NCBI GenBank assembly: GCA_963383645.1
Contig: OY726576.1
Coordinates: 11,822,928 to 11,886,927, forward strand
Direction of reading: 5' to 3'
Length of the DNA: 64,000 nucleotides
DNA from: Muscardinus avellanarius
Lineage: Eukaryota; Chordata; Mammalia; Rodentia; Gliridae
A model generated the notes under the pieces. The model had not been told where the DNA came from. It saw only the letters and a program-made list of their open reading frames with translations, and made no database searches. This document shows, piece by piece, positions 33,148 to 61,370 of this stretch. The position numbers and the translations under genes were made by a program. The first letter of the stretch is position 1; every line of letters begins with the position of its first letter.

Positions 33148-33846
33148 AACTCACTTCGAACTCAAGACCTAACAGGATAGTCAGATCCGTGTCCGAAGAA
33201 TGACAATAACCGAGTTGTAAGTCAAAAATTAAATTAAGAGCCTAAGACACATAATATGGATGAAACTAAAGAAACTTAATGTTCAACAAAAGACAGACGT
33301 AAAATAGTACATATCATCTGATTCTGTTGGTATAAAGTACAAAGATTGGCAAAAAAAATAAAAACCAGCTGAGAAGTCAGGATAGTGATTTATTTTGGTG
33401 TGGGGTGGCGGAAATTGGAAGGGGAGCCTCGGGGGCTTCTGGGGACTATTTTTGATTTGGGCACTCTTTATACACAGGTCTGTCCAGTTCGTGACAAATC
33501 ATCAGCTGTGTTTATCATTCGTGCTTGTGTATTAACATATCTATACTATAAACAAACACGCACCACACACAGTCCTTGACTTACCACCACAGTCCTACCT
33601 TCAATTTTCTGGCTGTACGATGACTCAAAAATGATAAGCAGTCAGTAGAAATCATACTTCAAATTTTGAATTTTACTCTTTGTGTGGGCTGGCAGTATAG
33701 GGTAAGGTGCTGTATTGCCGTGCTGGCACAGCGCAGACACGGCTCACAGCCACCCAAGGGAAGGGAAGCAAGCGCCCCATCCTCTCGAGAACACCGTGCC
33801 GTGCAACTGCCATGTTCAGAGGTTGGGGGAATTAAATGTATTTTCG

Positions 33847-34065
33847 CAGCCAGGCATGGTGGTGCACGCTTGTAATTCTAGCGCTTGGGAGGCTGAGACA
33901 GGAGGATCACACAGGCTTGAAGCCAGCCTCAGCCACTTAGTGAGGCTCTCAGCAGTGTAGTGAGACGCTGTTTCTAAATAAAATAGAAAATAGGTCTGGG
34001 AGTGTAGCCCGAAGGTAGAAAGCCTCTGGGTTCCATCCCCAGAACCACACACACACACAAAAAGT
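33847..34065 (+). repeat. B1-dID SINE inside the inverted repeat
   Basis: GCCAGGCATGGTGGTGCACG, GGTCTGGGAGTGTAGCCCG, tail with ACACACACACA. GTATTTTCGC flanks both sides. Confidence 0.94.
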
Positions 34066-34092
34066 ATTTTCGCCTTAAAATATTTTCTACTG

Positions 34093-34302
34093 TTGGGCGT
34101 GGTGGCCCACGCTTGTAATCCCAGCATTTGGGAGGCTGAGACAGGAGGATCGTGGTTCACGAACAGCCTCCGCTACTTAGTGAAGCCTTTTGCAACTCAG
34201 CGAGACTCTGTTTCAAAATAAAGAATAAAAAATAGGGCTGGGGGTGTAGCTCAGAGGTAGAATGGCCCCTGGGTTCCATCCTCAATACCACAAAAATATT
34301 TT
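34093..34302 (+). repeat. B1-dID SINE inside the inverted repeat
   Basis: GTTGGGCGTGGTGGCCCACG, CTACTTAGTGAAGCC, GGGTGTAGCTCAGAGGTAGA; ATATTTTCTACT / ATATTTTTTTCTACT flank it. Confidence 0.94.
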
Positions 34303-34442
34303 TTTCTACTCCTCATAAACCAAGGAGTGTCTAAATTATTTCAATTCAAAACTTAAAAAAAAAAACATAGGCCAAAAAGGATGATTAAACACGGTTGAAT
34401 TATTTAGTACAAGCCAGATATTTTCAACTTAAAAACCATGTT

Positions 34443-34642
34443 GGGCCTGGTGTGGTGGCGCACGCTTGTAATCCCCGCACCTGGGAGGCGGAGACAGAAA
34501 GATCGCGCAGGTTCGAAGCCAGCCGCGCTGGTTTAAGAGACTCTGTTTCTAAATAAAATATAAAAGATAGGTCTGGAAGTGTAGCCCGGAGGTAGAAGAG
34601 TTCCATCCCCAGTACCACAAAAAAAAAAAAAAAAAAAAAAAC
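34443..34642 (+). repeat. B1-dID SINE inside the inverted repeat
   Basis: GCCTGGTGTGGTGGCGCACG, CCCGCACCTGGGAGGCGG, GGTCTGGAAGTGTAGCCC, then A-run. CATGTTGG flanks both sides. Confidence 0.94.
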
Positions 34643-35049
34643 ATGTTGGTGGCAATGGAGCCAATAGCCAATAGTGCTTCAATATCACACAGAAGAGCTT
34701 GACACATTCTATTTTAATTAGCTATGAGCAATCTCCAAGAAAGCAGGTTTGTAAATACCCCCTGCCCAAGAGGACAGCACATCTGTACGTGCTCAGGTGG
34801 TGCCGGGCCCCGGGAAAGTCGAATCACTTTTGAGTCATCGGACAGCCAGAAAATTGAAGGTAGGACTGTGGTGGTAAGTCAAGGACTGTGTGTATTGTGT
34901 GTTTATTTATAATGTGTATAAGTTAATACACAATACACAAACTTTATTCCCACAGTCGACAAAATACAAATTAAGAACTTCCATTTCAAGTTTTTAATTA
35001 TTTTAATTTAAAAATCCCCCTCCTCCTATTCATTGTTCTTTTCTTTTTC

Positions 35050-35772
35050 AGTGCTGGGGATCAATCCAGAGGTAAGGTAAGATCTCTACCGCTAAGCAAT
35101 AACCACAGCCCTCAAATTTTTAAGGGTGAAGAGAAGAAGGGTGAGAATGTGTGTGTGTGTAGATATATATGTGAAATTTTGAAGACCAGAATATGCTTCC
35201 TCTCCTCCCTCATCCCCTCTTACTGGGGACTCTTTTAGTGGTACTAGGGATGGAACCTAGAGGCTGTCTACCTCTGACTACACTCCCAGCCCTATTTTTT
35301 ATTCTTTATTTTATCACTGAGTTGCAAAGGGCCTCACTGAGTAGTAGCTGAGGCTGTCCTCGAACCGCAATCCTCCTGTCTCAGCCTCCCAAATGCTGGG
35401 ATTACAAGCGTGCACCACCACGCCCAGCTCCCCAGCCTTATTTTGAAAAAATTTCTCACTAAATTGCTGAGGATGGCCTCAAACTTGGGTTCCTTCTGCC
35501 TGAGACTCCCCCACCACCCCACAATATACTTTCTAATTCACATCTCTTGTATGTATATGTATGTGTGTGTGGTACTGAGGACTGAACCCAGGAGCATTTT
35601 ACTTATGAGCTACACTCCTGGCCCTATATTATTTTTTATTCTAAAACAGAATCTTGCTAAGTTGATGGGGGTGGGGGGTCTCTCTAAATTGCTGAAGCTG
35701 ACCTCGAACCTTCAATCCTCCTCTCCTGGACTCCCAGTACTGGGATTACAGGTGTGTGCTACCACACCCTGT
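35050..35772 (-). repeat. Cluster of old B1-dID units, reverse
   Basis: An ID half at 35050-35115, a dimer at 35228-35428, a B1 half at 35428-35525 and a dimer at 35560-35772. Each has the reversed order of ID then B1. Confidence 0.8.
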
Positions 35773-35849
35773 TTCTAATTCTCTTCTAACTCAGGACCTG
35801 AGGGAAGGGGTTAGAGCTATGTCCAAAGAATGACAATAACCAAGTAGTA

Positions 35850-36150
35850 CATTATTAAGGTTTATTTTAATGTTTTATTGGTGCATTGTCGTCATACATC
35901 TTAACGGGGTACAAGATGGCGGAGGCACACATGCACACATCACTCACTTAGCCCTTCCCCGATTCCCGCCCCATTCCCTCCCCTCCTCCTTCTCATGTCT
36001 GGCTTAGTGATTGACTTTGGCATGTCTATGAATGTACATCATGTACACTGGGGAGTGTCCCTCTTCCCTCCCATCCCCCTCAGTGAGGTCGCCTCATTTG
36101 CCATCCATGGTTTCTCCTTTGTCTAGCGTTCCTCGAGTAGTACCTTATTA
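35850..36150 (-). mobile_element. LINE-1 3' UTR fragment, reverse
   Basis: TTTTATTGGTGCATTGTCG, ATCTTAACGGGGTACAAGAT and ATGTACATCATGTACACTGG are the reverse complement of text like the 3' UTR of the large L1 at 28390-28650. Heavily 5'-truncated. Confidence 0.85.
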
Positions 36151-36200
36151 ATTTTTCTAAAAAGCATTTTAAAATAAACCTACACATCCCTAACTCTGGG

Positions 36201-36202
<2 letters not shown>

Positions 36203-36236
<34 letters not shown>

Positions 36237-36441
36237 TGGTGGTGGTACTGGGGTGGAGCCCAGAGGCTTTCTACCTCCGGGCTATACTCCCAGACCTATT
36301 TTATATTTTATTTGGAAACAGGGTCTCACTAAGTTGCTGAGAGCCTCACTAAGTAGCTGAGGCTGGCTTCGAACCTGCGCGATCCTCCTGTCTCAGCCTC
36401 CCAAGCCCGGGGATTACAAGCGTGCGCCACCACACCCGGCT
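36203..36441 (-). repeat. B1-dID SINE, reverse, T-run of about 28 bp
   Basis: GGGGTGGAGCCCAGAGGC, GGGCTATACTCCCAGACC, CCCGGGGATTACAAGCGTGC; CTAACTCTGGGA flanks both sides as target-site duplication. Confidence 0.95.
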
Positions 36442-36739
36442 CTAACTCTGGGAGTTATGTTCAAGTAAAAACAGGAGTACTTCTACACTTTATAACATTT
36501 TTATGCACTTTGTGGCAAGGTTTACATTCGCCGACGTCTGTCTGGGCTGCATGAAGTCCACCCGCCTGGTGGGCATCCGCCCTCCACCCACTGCCCACAT
36601 GAGGAAGGTGCCATTCCCGGGTGTGTTTTATCTACTTCTTCGGAGGGCAGCCCCACATCTGGCAGGTGGTAAACTTCGGACAACGCTGTGCTACAGGATG
36701 GAAAGAGGCTTGGGGGGGTTGTGTGCACTGCCCGTGACC

Positions 36740-37560
36740 GCCACCCTTGCCTGGGTGGATCCACAGGAGGGCGGCTGGGAGACCTGGCGGTGATCCGGGG
36801 GTGAGCCACCCCGGGCGCGACCCGGACTTCCGCAGGGGGCCTGGCGCTGGGCCACCGGGGTCTTCCACCCGCACCTGGCCTTCTCTGGGGAGTTACACCA
36901 CCCTCTTACTCAGAGCTGAGTCGCTCAGGTCTCTCCCACCTGGCTGATCAAAGGTGCCCCGGGGCTATCTACGAAGGCACACCTGGGCTCTAGCCAGGAG
37001 GTGGGAGTGTCCAGGCCCAGAGGCACCCTGAGTCAGACAGACAGGCCCAGCCCCAGGGCAGGGGGAGCAGAACACTGGAGGCTGGACCAGAGAGGCCGCA
37101 GCGGGTGGGCGTGTGTCCCGGTGCTCCAGGCCAGGGAGCCCTTCGACCACCTTTTGCCCTTAAAAACAGGTCTGCCGACAGCGCCTGAGCGCCAGCCCTC
37201 CGGCTCCCGAGGCTGCAAGACCTAGCAGGCCCGGGCTGGGCGTGCCCTCCCCGCCCCGGCGCTGGCCTGGCCGGGCTGCCGTGGGCCGCGCAGGGCGGAG
37301 ACCGGGTGCGGAGCCGCCGAGCCGCGCAGGGCCCTCCGTCCGCGTCTTTGGGGCCGCCGCTCTCCACGCGCCCATCCGCAGGCCAGGTCGCCACCCTCCG
37401 GGAAGCAGGTGGGTGCTCGGGCCGGGGCTGGGGCCGCGGGGCCGGAGGCTGGGACGGGCACTGCCGATGCTGGAGACCCCTGATCCTTCCTTTCTGCAGC
37501 CCCTGGCAGCCAAGTGGCTGTTGAATTAAAATCTCTGCGTCGGGCTTGTGAGCACCTTCT
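36740..37560 (+). promoter_or_regulatory. FERMT1: CpG island, probable FERMT1 promoter
   Basis: This is the only strongly GC-rich, CpG-dense stretch in the window; the densest part is about 37165-37480. It contains no SINE and lies about 3.9 kb upstream of the first coding exon, on the correct side. CpG islands usually mark mammalian promoters, so it is the best promoter candidate. A TATA-like CTTAAAAAC is present near 37159, but I cannot tell whether it is used. Flanking sequence to 38285 is repeat-free and less GC-rich. Confidence 0.7.
37165..37408 (+). other. FERMT1: Candidate FERMT1 non-coding exon 1 (donor after 37408)
   Basis: Exon 2 begins with a splice acceptor 17 nt before the start codon, so an upstream non-coding exon must exist. 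Within the CpG island the sequence GGAAGCAG/GTGGGT gives a good donor after 37408. The start given is arbitrary, and other donors in the island cannot be excluded. Confidence 0.35.
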
Positions 37561-38284
37561 TCGCCCTGTATATCTAGCTGTGCGAAAGAAACTTTGAGGG
37601 CAGCCCCGAGTGCTGCATTAATGGGTCGAGGGCAGGTTTCTGCCCGCCCAGCACCTGCCCCAGGACCCTGAGCTCCGGCAAAAGGCCGAGGGCTAAGGCA
37701 AGCCTCTGCGGTGGTTTTCCTCTCTTCTCTGGCATTTTCTCTGCCTCTTGTTTTGGTCTCCTTCGGTGCGCATTCCCTGGGCTGGAGTTCACGGTTCTCT
37801 CGGAACAAGTAGCAGCTTGCTGCAGAAGAGAGGTGCGTTGAAAATAAGGCGCAGAAAGATAGGGAAGGAATGTGGAGAAGCCAGACTGTCTGATTTGGGG
37901 TGAAGCTCACTATAAAGGAATCACCAGGTAGTGGCCATATGAGGGGTGTTTTTGCTCAGCCAGGTTAAGGAGAGACCTTGCATCTCCCCAGATAACAAAC
38001 AGCGAGAAAGGTTGCCGGGCAAAACGTTTTAAAAATGAAGCCTCAGGTCATAGCATTTTAGAAATGCTATGTTTTTAAGGTTTTTAAGGTCAAACAGTTC
38101 AAGGCCGAGTTGTGAGTTTGACCAGGAACGGGGTATCTTTTTTTTCTCCTCACTGGAGAAGATTTGCGTCCATAGAAAAGTTTGGTCTCGCTCCTGTTGT
38201 TTTAGGAGTTTTCTTTCATGTTAATTACCCAGGGCGTTTCCAGTGTGGTGGATAAGGGTTTGGAGTAAGAAATCTATGAACTAA
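37561..38284. other. Intron 1 sequence without repeats
   Basis: Unique-looking; no feature recognised. The long reverse frame at 36990-37910 spans this and the CpG island and is judged spurious. Confidence 0.4.
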
Positions 38285-38760
38285 ACCAGGTATAATCCCA
38301 GTACAGGTAATCCTAGTGCAGATAATCCTAGTACGTGGGAAGCCGAGACAGGAGGATTGCGGGTTTGAGACCAGCCTTAGCAACTTAAGGAGACTTGCAG
38401 CAACCTAGTGAAGACTCTGGGTTTTTTGTTTGTTTGTTTGTTTGTTTGTTTGTTGTTTGTTTGTTTTTGTGGTGGTGGGGGTGGAACCCAGAGGCTTTCT
38501 ACTTCCGGGCTATACTCCCAGACCCATTTTATATTTTATTTGGAAACAGGGTCTCACACTAAGTTTCTGAGAGCCTCACTCAGTAGCTGAGGCTGGCTTC
38601 GAACCTGCGCGATCCTCCTGTCTCAGCCTCCCAAGCGCGGGGATTACAAGCGTGCGCCACCGCGCCTGGCTGAAGACTCTGGTTTAAAAACAAAGCAGAG
38701 GGGATGTAGTTCAGAGGTAAAATGCCCCGGGGTTCAATCTCTAGTTCCGAAAGATGGAGA
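38285..38760 (+). repeat. SINE inserted into a SINE
   Basis: A + strand B1-dID SINE (38285-38412 and 38685-38760) is split by a reverse-strand SINE at 38413-38670. The inner copy has a (GTTT)n tail and the duplication TGAAGACTCTGG on both sides. Confidence 0.92.
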
Positions 38761-38784
38761 AAGAAAAGAGAATGATTTTCGTTA

Positions 38785-38885
38785 CTTTCTGGACTCAGCC
38801 ATCCAACTTGTGTAACTTCAGACAGGTAGCCTAATCTCTTTGAGCCTGGGTTTCCTTCTCTCTGGGTAGGGACAGCTGAGTCAGT
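38785..38885 (+). repeat. Possible MIR SINE
   Basis: TTGTGTAACTTCAGACAGG and CTCTTTGAGCCTGGGTTTCC resemble the MIR core. Confidence 0.5.
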
Positions 38886-38944
38886 GATGGAGATACCACA
38901 AGGACAGTGGTTAATGCCGAATGCATCACCCAGAAATGACACCT

Positions 38945-39288
38945 CCGGCCAATGATGATGAAGGGAGGTGACCAGGGCCCTGTGGTCACGCCGGCACCTC
39001 GCAGGAGGCAGCCCTATGGGCCTCTACATCCAGAGCCGCCTGCGTGGCATCTTTGGGATCCTTGTGGTTATACGTCATTAGGAATTACTTCTAAACTCTT
39101 AAACTTGATTCAAGCACATTAGGTCTGTCCTAAAGCTGTTCACATTTGCAGTGTTCGATGCATCTAGTTAGCGTATTTTGAAATTCTCTTGGTGCTTACA
39201 AATGTGCAGCTTCAAATGAACCCAGAAGTGTTCGCTTTTGTGGTGGTTTAGTTACTATTTGTTGTTAAAAAAAAAAAAATGTCATTGG
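38945..39288. other. Intron 1 sequence, nothing recognised
   Basis: Unique-looking. Confidence 0.3.
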
Positions 39289-39500
39289 AGCCAGGCATGG
39301 TGGCGCACACTTGTAATTCCAGCATTCGGGAGGCTGAGACGGGAGGATCGCGTTCCGTGGACAGCCTCAGCTACTTAGGGAGGCCCTTTGCAACTCAGTG
39401 AGCCCCTGTTTCAAAAATAAATAATAAATAATAGGGTTGGGGTGTACGCTCGGAAGTAGAATGCACCAAGGTTCCATCTCCAGCACCACCAAAAAAAATG
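39289..39500 (+). repeat. B1-dID SINE
   Basis: GCCAGGCATGGTGGCGCACA, GACAGCCTCAGCTACTTAGG, ATTCGGGAGGCTGAGACGG. AAAAATGTCAT flanks both sides. Confidence 0.94.
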
Positions 39501-40190
39501 TCATCAGAATCTTAGTTCATGCTGACCCGGTAGGCTGAAGAGAATTGCGTCCTGGAGCCCGCTCCCTGCTTTCCAGTTCTGTGCAGTAACTCCAGGCTCA
39601 AGGCTCAGCCCAGCAGCGGCCAGAGCGCTCAGAGATGCAGGGCCTCCACCCCACCCCGACCTGCTGACTCCAAGCTGCCCTTTCACAGGATTCCCAGGGC
39701 ACCTGGGAGCCCACCAAGAAGGGAACATGTAGGGAATCTCAATGTAGGCCTTAGGAAAATGTGGGTTTCCCATAACCCTTCAAATGATTTTTAAGTTTGT
39801 AACACAGCTGAGAGCTGTATCATGTCTTTCTATTTAAAAGCCGGAGAGCTGACATCGTAAGCTTTCAGTCTTGCCGGTGTTGGATGCCGGTGTTTCTGTG
39901 ACCCCCTGAAACATTTCACTTCTCATATGACTTTTCCTTCCTCTGAGCTCCTCCAAGGAGAGAAATCTCTGAGTTGGAAGTTTCTACCCCGCCTGTGCTT
40001 TCAAGACTGAGCTTTGTATGTCTGTCACCCTGTTTTTAAATATTTTGCCAAAAGTGTATCCGGTGGTACCTTTCTATATCAGCTGTTCCGTGCTCTAAAA
40101 CAGTAACTTCAGCAAAGCAAGTACATGACCATAATTATTAATGGATTACATCTTTATATGTTTAAGGTATAATGACAGAAAGGGTTTAAT
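39501..40190. other. Intron 1 sequence, nothing recognised
   Basis: About 690 bp without repeats. It is a reasonable place to look for conserved regulatory sequence, but nothing can be shown here. Confidence 0.3.
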
Positions 40191-40191
40191 G

Positions 40192-40770
40192 GCTTTTTTT
40201 TTTTTTTCAGTACTGGGGATAGAACTCAGGGGCATTGTATTTCTGAGCTACACCCCAGCCCTATTTTTTATTCATTATTTTGTGTGTGTGTGTGTGTGGT
40301 ACTGGAGGTGGAACCCAGGGGCTTTTCTACCTCCGGGCTATACTCCCAGACCTATTTTATACTTTATTTGGAAACAGGCTCTCACTAAGTTGCTGAGATC
40401 CTCACTCAGGAGCTGAGGCTGGCTTTGATCCTGTTTGATCCTCCTGTCTCAGCCTCCCAAGCACTGGGATTATAAGCGTGCACCACCACGCCCGGCTTAT
40501 TCTTTTTTTTTTTTTTTTTTGAAACAGGATGGCCTCACTAAGTAGCTGAGGCTGTCTGTGAACCCCGTTCCTCCTGTCTCAGCCTCCCAAGTACTGGGAT
40601 TACAAGCATGTGCCACCACGCCTGGCTAGTCTTTTTATTTTGAAACAGGGTCTCACTGAGTTGCAAAGGGCCTCGCCAAGTAGCTGAAGCTGTCCGCGCA
40701 CAGCGATCCTCCGGTCTCAGCCTTCCAAATGCTGGGATTACAAGCGTGCGCCACCACACCCAGCGGCATT
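40192..40770 (-). repeat. Cluster of four B1-dID units, reverse
   Basis: ID half at 40192-40280, dimer with short (GT)n at 40281-40498, B1 half at 40500-40628, B1 half at 40628-40767. Confidence 0.88.
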
Positions 40771-41291
40771 CTTTTTAAAAAGACAACTTTGTCGAGGTAT
40801 AATTTGCCTCCAACAAAATGTGCTGAACTAAATACATACATCTAAAATCAGTGCGTTTTATTGTAGGCAAATTACACCTCGTTAAAGTTAATTTTTACAA
40901 AAGATATCATGGAGGGCTGCCATGGCGTATTGCCTTTTATTGGAACAGTTCAGAGAAGGTCAAGAAGTCTCAGTAGAGAGGCAAAACGAAGATTAACGTG
41001 TTGGATACACAAAAAACAACACAGCCGAGTGGTCCCAAAGGAGTGGGTGACCAGAAAGATCAAATAGGTTCAGATGGCTTGGCTCCATTTTTATGAGGCA
41101 ATTTGTCTTTACAGTTAAGATGCTGAACTTACCGTCAGGGCAGCAAGAACCCTGCAGAGTATTTTGAAGAGGAGGCTAATATTAAAAAAAAAAATCAAAT
41201 CAAATTATTTTTGCTTGGCACTGCCCAGCAGGATCTACGTGCACAGCCCAGCTTCTTCCTCACAGCTCCGATCTGTCTCTTTGCTCCGCAG
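40771..41291. other. End of intron 1
   Basis: Nothing recognised except the pyrimidine-rich tract and AG acceptor of exon 2 at its end. Confidence 0.4.
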
Positions 41292-41308
41292 ACAGGTCCT
41301 GAGCCACA

Positions 41309-58962
<17,654 letters not shown>

Positions 58963-58971
58963 GTAAGAGCT

Positions 58972-58975
58972 TTTC

Positions 58976-59011
<36 letters not shown>

Positions 59012-59216
59012 CAGTACTAGAGATGGAGCCCAGGGACTTCCTACCTCCAAGTTACGCAGCGAGCCCTATTTTTTAGTCTTTTTAGTTTTTGAAACAGGGT
59101 CTTGCTGAATTTTGAAGGGCTTCTCTAAGTAGCTGAGACTGCCCACAAACCTGGGCTCCTCAGGCCTCCGCCTCCCGAATGCTGGGGTTACAAGCCTGCG
59201 CCACCATGCCCGGCTC
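58972..59216 (-). repeat. B1-dID SINE, reverse, with (TTTTC)n tail
   Basis: TTTTC repeat begins about 10 bp after the exon 8 donor; then GAGATGGAGCCCAGGGAC, CGCCTCCCGAATGCTGGGG, CACCATGCCCGGC. TTTGGTA(A/T)GAGCTTTTC flanks both sides, so the exon 8 donor region was duplicated by the insertion. Confidence 0.93.
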
Positions 59217-59544
59217 TTTGGTATGAGCTTTTCCGAGAACTCAGAACTGGGGCTTCGTTCCCCCTGATTGACAAATACAGAGGACCTTGTTTTAGAAAAT
59301 GATTCTATCAGTGCTTTGCGATGATACTTACTACATCATAGCGAGGTTCGATGTGATGCAGACATCCGCACCACCATCTCTTGGGGTGTCCCCTCCATAC
59401 CCCACCCTGCTCCCTTCCACACCCCACACATCAGGGAAATTGTAGTAATACTTTCACATATTGCCATAGTTTAGCTTGAACCATTTCAGATGAACTTTTT
59501 AAAATTAGAAACAGTCATCTGATACCAAGATTTTTGTTGTTGTT
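59217..59544. other. Intron 8 sequence, nothing recognised
   Basis: Unique-looking. Confidence 0.3.
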
Positions 59545-59742
59545 TTTTGTTTGTTTGTTTGTTTGTTTTTGGTGGTACTGGGGTTCCTGGAAGCCCTTGT
59601 ACCTCCGGGCTACACTCCCAGACCTATTTTATATTTTGAAACAGGGTCTCTTAAGCCAGAGTGGCTGGCTTTGAACCTGCGTGATCCTCCTGTCTCCGCC
59701 TCCCAAGCGCGGGGATTACAAGCGTGCGCCACCACGCCCAGC
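59545..59742 (-). repeat. B1-dID SINE, reverse, GGGCTTCC-related subfamily, (GTTT)n tail
   Basis: GGGGTTCCTGGAAGCCCTTG, GCGCGGGGATTACAAGCG, CACGCCCAGC. Confidence 0.94.
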
Positions 59743-60560
59743 TAGAGATTTTTTTTTATATAAAGCTGTGCACTATAGCTATTAATACGATGATAAAACT
59801 ATCCAAAATATCGACATGGTCACATCTATGCAATACATGCAGTATGGAAGAAATTTTATGTAACATATACGGATAGATTCGCTTGCAAAGAAATGTGGGC
59901 TGATGAGCAAGTTGTGTGTTGCTAATATGCAACTATTTCTGGGCAAAGTACAGCTAAAATAGACTTTAGAGTGGTGAGGACTTTTAAATTTTAATTTGTT
60001 TTTTTTTTTTCCTCCTGCATTCTTGGTATTTTGTTACTGGCCTGAAGTTTTTCTTGGGTATTTGTTTCTTTAGCATTTTGAAGGTGGAAAACCACATTCC
60101 TTGCCTTGAAAGTTTTTTTCTTTTTGGATTGAAGAGAATGTAGCCATGTCTTTTCTCTTTATGTGAGTAGTGTGATTTGTTATATTCTAATATCAGCATT
60201 TTCAGTGAAGTTTTTACCTGCATAAATTGAAGAAAACAGTAATACAAAAAATATTACTTCTAAACACATTTCCCAAGCATGAATTATGTTTAATTTTCTT
60301 GGCATTCCTTGAGAAGGTATTTACTTGAAGATAAATAACCCAGATTTATGTCTAAATATCAGGCCAAAGCCACTCTGATTTTAAGATTTCCTTGGATAAC
60401 TCCTAAAAGAATGATTATAATAGAGATGAGAGTGGTCATTATATTTTCATGATAACTTTGTGTTTCTAGAAAAAAGAAAAGAGAAAACTCCCGTTACCTT
60501 TTTTTCTTTCTATTCTATTGACTAGCTTTGAGTATTTCATTGTTACTGAGATCTATTTTT
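59743..60560. other. AT-rich intron 8 sequence, nothing recognised
   Basis: About 800 bp with no repeat or conserved feature that I can name. Confidence 0.3.
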
Positions 60561-60562
60561 AG

Positions 60563-60635
60563 AATAAAATTTGTTCTCTAAAAAAAAAAAGCTGGAATAA
60601 AATTTGTTCTCTAAAAAAAAAAAAAAAAAAGCTGG
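60563..60635 (+). repeat. Tandem duplication of about 33 bp
   Basis: AATAAAATTTGTTCTCT, an A-run and GCTGG occur at 60563-60595 and again at 60596-60635; only the A-run length differs. The second copy runs into a SINE. Confidence 0.95.
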
Positions 60636-60831
60636 ACGTGGTGGCACACGCTTGTAATCCCAGCATTCGGGAGGCTGAGACAGGAGGATCATGGTTCAGG
60701 GACAGCCTCGGCTACTTAGTGAGGCCATTTGCAACTCAGTGAGACCCTGTTTCAAAATAAACAATAAAAAAATAGGGCTGGGGGTGGAGCTTGGAGGTCG
60801 AATGCTCCTGGGTTCCATCCCCAGTACCGCA

Positions 60832-60866
<35 letters not shown>
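60631..60866 (+). repeat. B1-dID SINE with (AT)n tail
   Basis: GCTGGACGTGGTGGCACACG, CAGCCTCGGCTACTTAGTG, GGTGGAGCTTGGAGGTCGAA, then about 32 bp of AT repeat. Confidence 0.95.
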
Positions 60867-60871
<5 letters not shown>

Positions 60872-61003
60872 TGAGTCTTCTGATTTTGAAAAGAGAGAGA
60901 GAATATGCTTTTCATGTAATAAGTTTAAACTTAGCAAGAAATGACTAGCTCCTCTAAGGTTGGCTGCGAGGGACTATAAGGTTTTCCTAGTGACTAGAGA
61001 TAG

Positions 61004-61370
61004 TGTTTCTTTTAATTTATTTTTATTTTTATGTGGAACATATTGAAAATGGCATACATTCAGACTGTGCTTGGTGCCCTCTCCCCCTCCACTTCCCCTT
61101 CCCAACAATGAGTGTGCAGGTCGACCATCCTATATTCATACTTTTACACATATTCAGATGTAGCTCCTCCATTAATGAACCTCAGCCTTCTTCCTCCCCA
61201 TCCTTCCATTCTAGCTTTGCTGAGGCTTCCCCTCTGTTATCTGGAGTCCCTCTGGTATCCCCAGTGCTCCCTAGTTTGGGCATATTAGAGAAAACACATG
61301 TCCCTTCTCTTTCTGTGCTGGGCTGACCTCACTTAACATAACGTTCTCTAGGTCTGTCCATCTTCTTGGT
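61004..61370 (-). mobile_element. Older 5'-truncated LINE-1 3' end, reverse
   Basis: TATTTTTATGTGGAACATAT through AACATAACGTTCTCTAGG is the same L1 3' end as at 61412 but more diverged. TGACTAGAGATA (60992) and TGACTAGGGATA (61370) are candidate target-site duplications. Confidence 0.85.

Larger units (their letters stand above)
33525..34937. repeat. Inverted repeat: two arms of about 110 bp enclosing about 1.2 kb with three SINEs
   Basis: The left arm at 33525-33635 contains AGTCCTTGACTTACCACCAC and CAATTTTCTGGCTGTACGAT. The right arm at 34822-34937 carries their reverse complements, GTGGTGGTAAGTCAAGGACT and GTCATCGGACAGCCAGAAAA. The arms are highly similar by eye. The spacer without SINEs is roughly 550 bp. 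This could be a DNA-transposon remnant or an inverted duplication; family unknown. Confidence 0.85.

Noticed and set aside
36990..37910. 306-codon open frame on the reverse strand
   Set aside because: It runs through the CpG island, where high GC removes stop codons. It has no recognisable domain and lies opposite the probable FERMT1 first exon.
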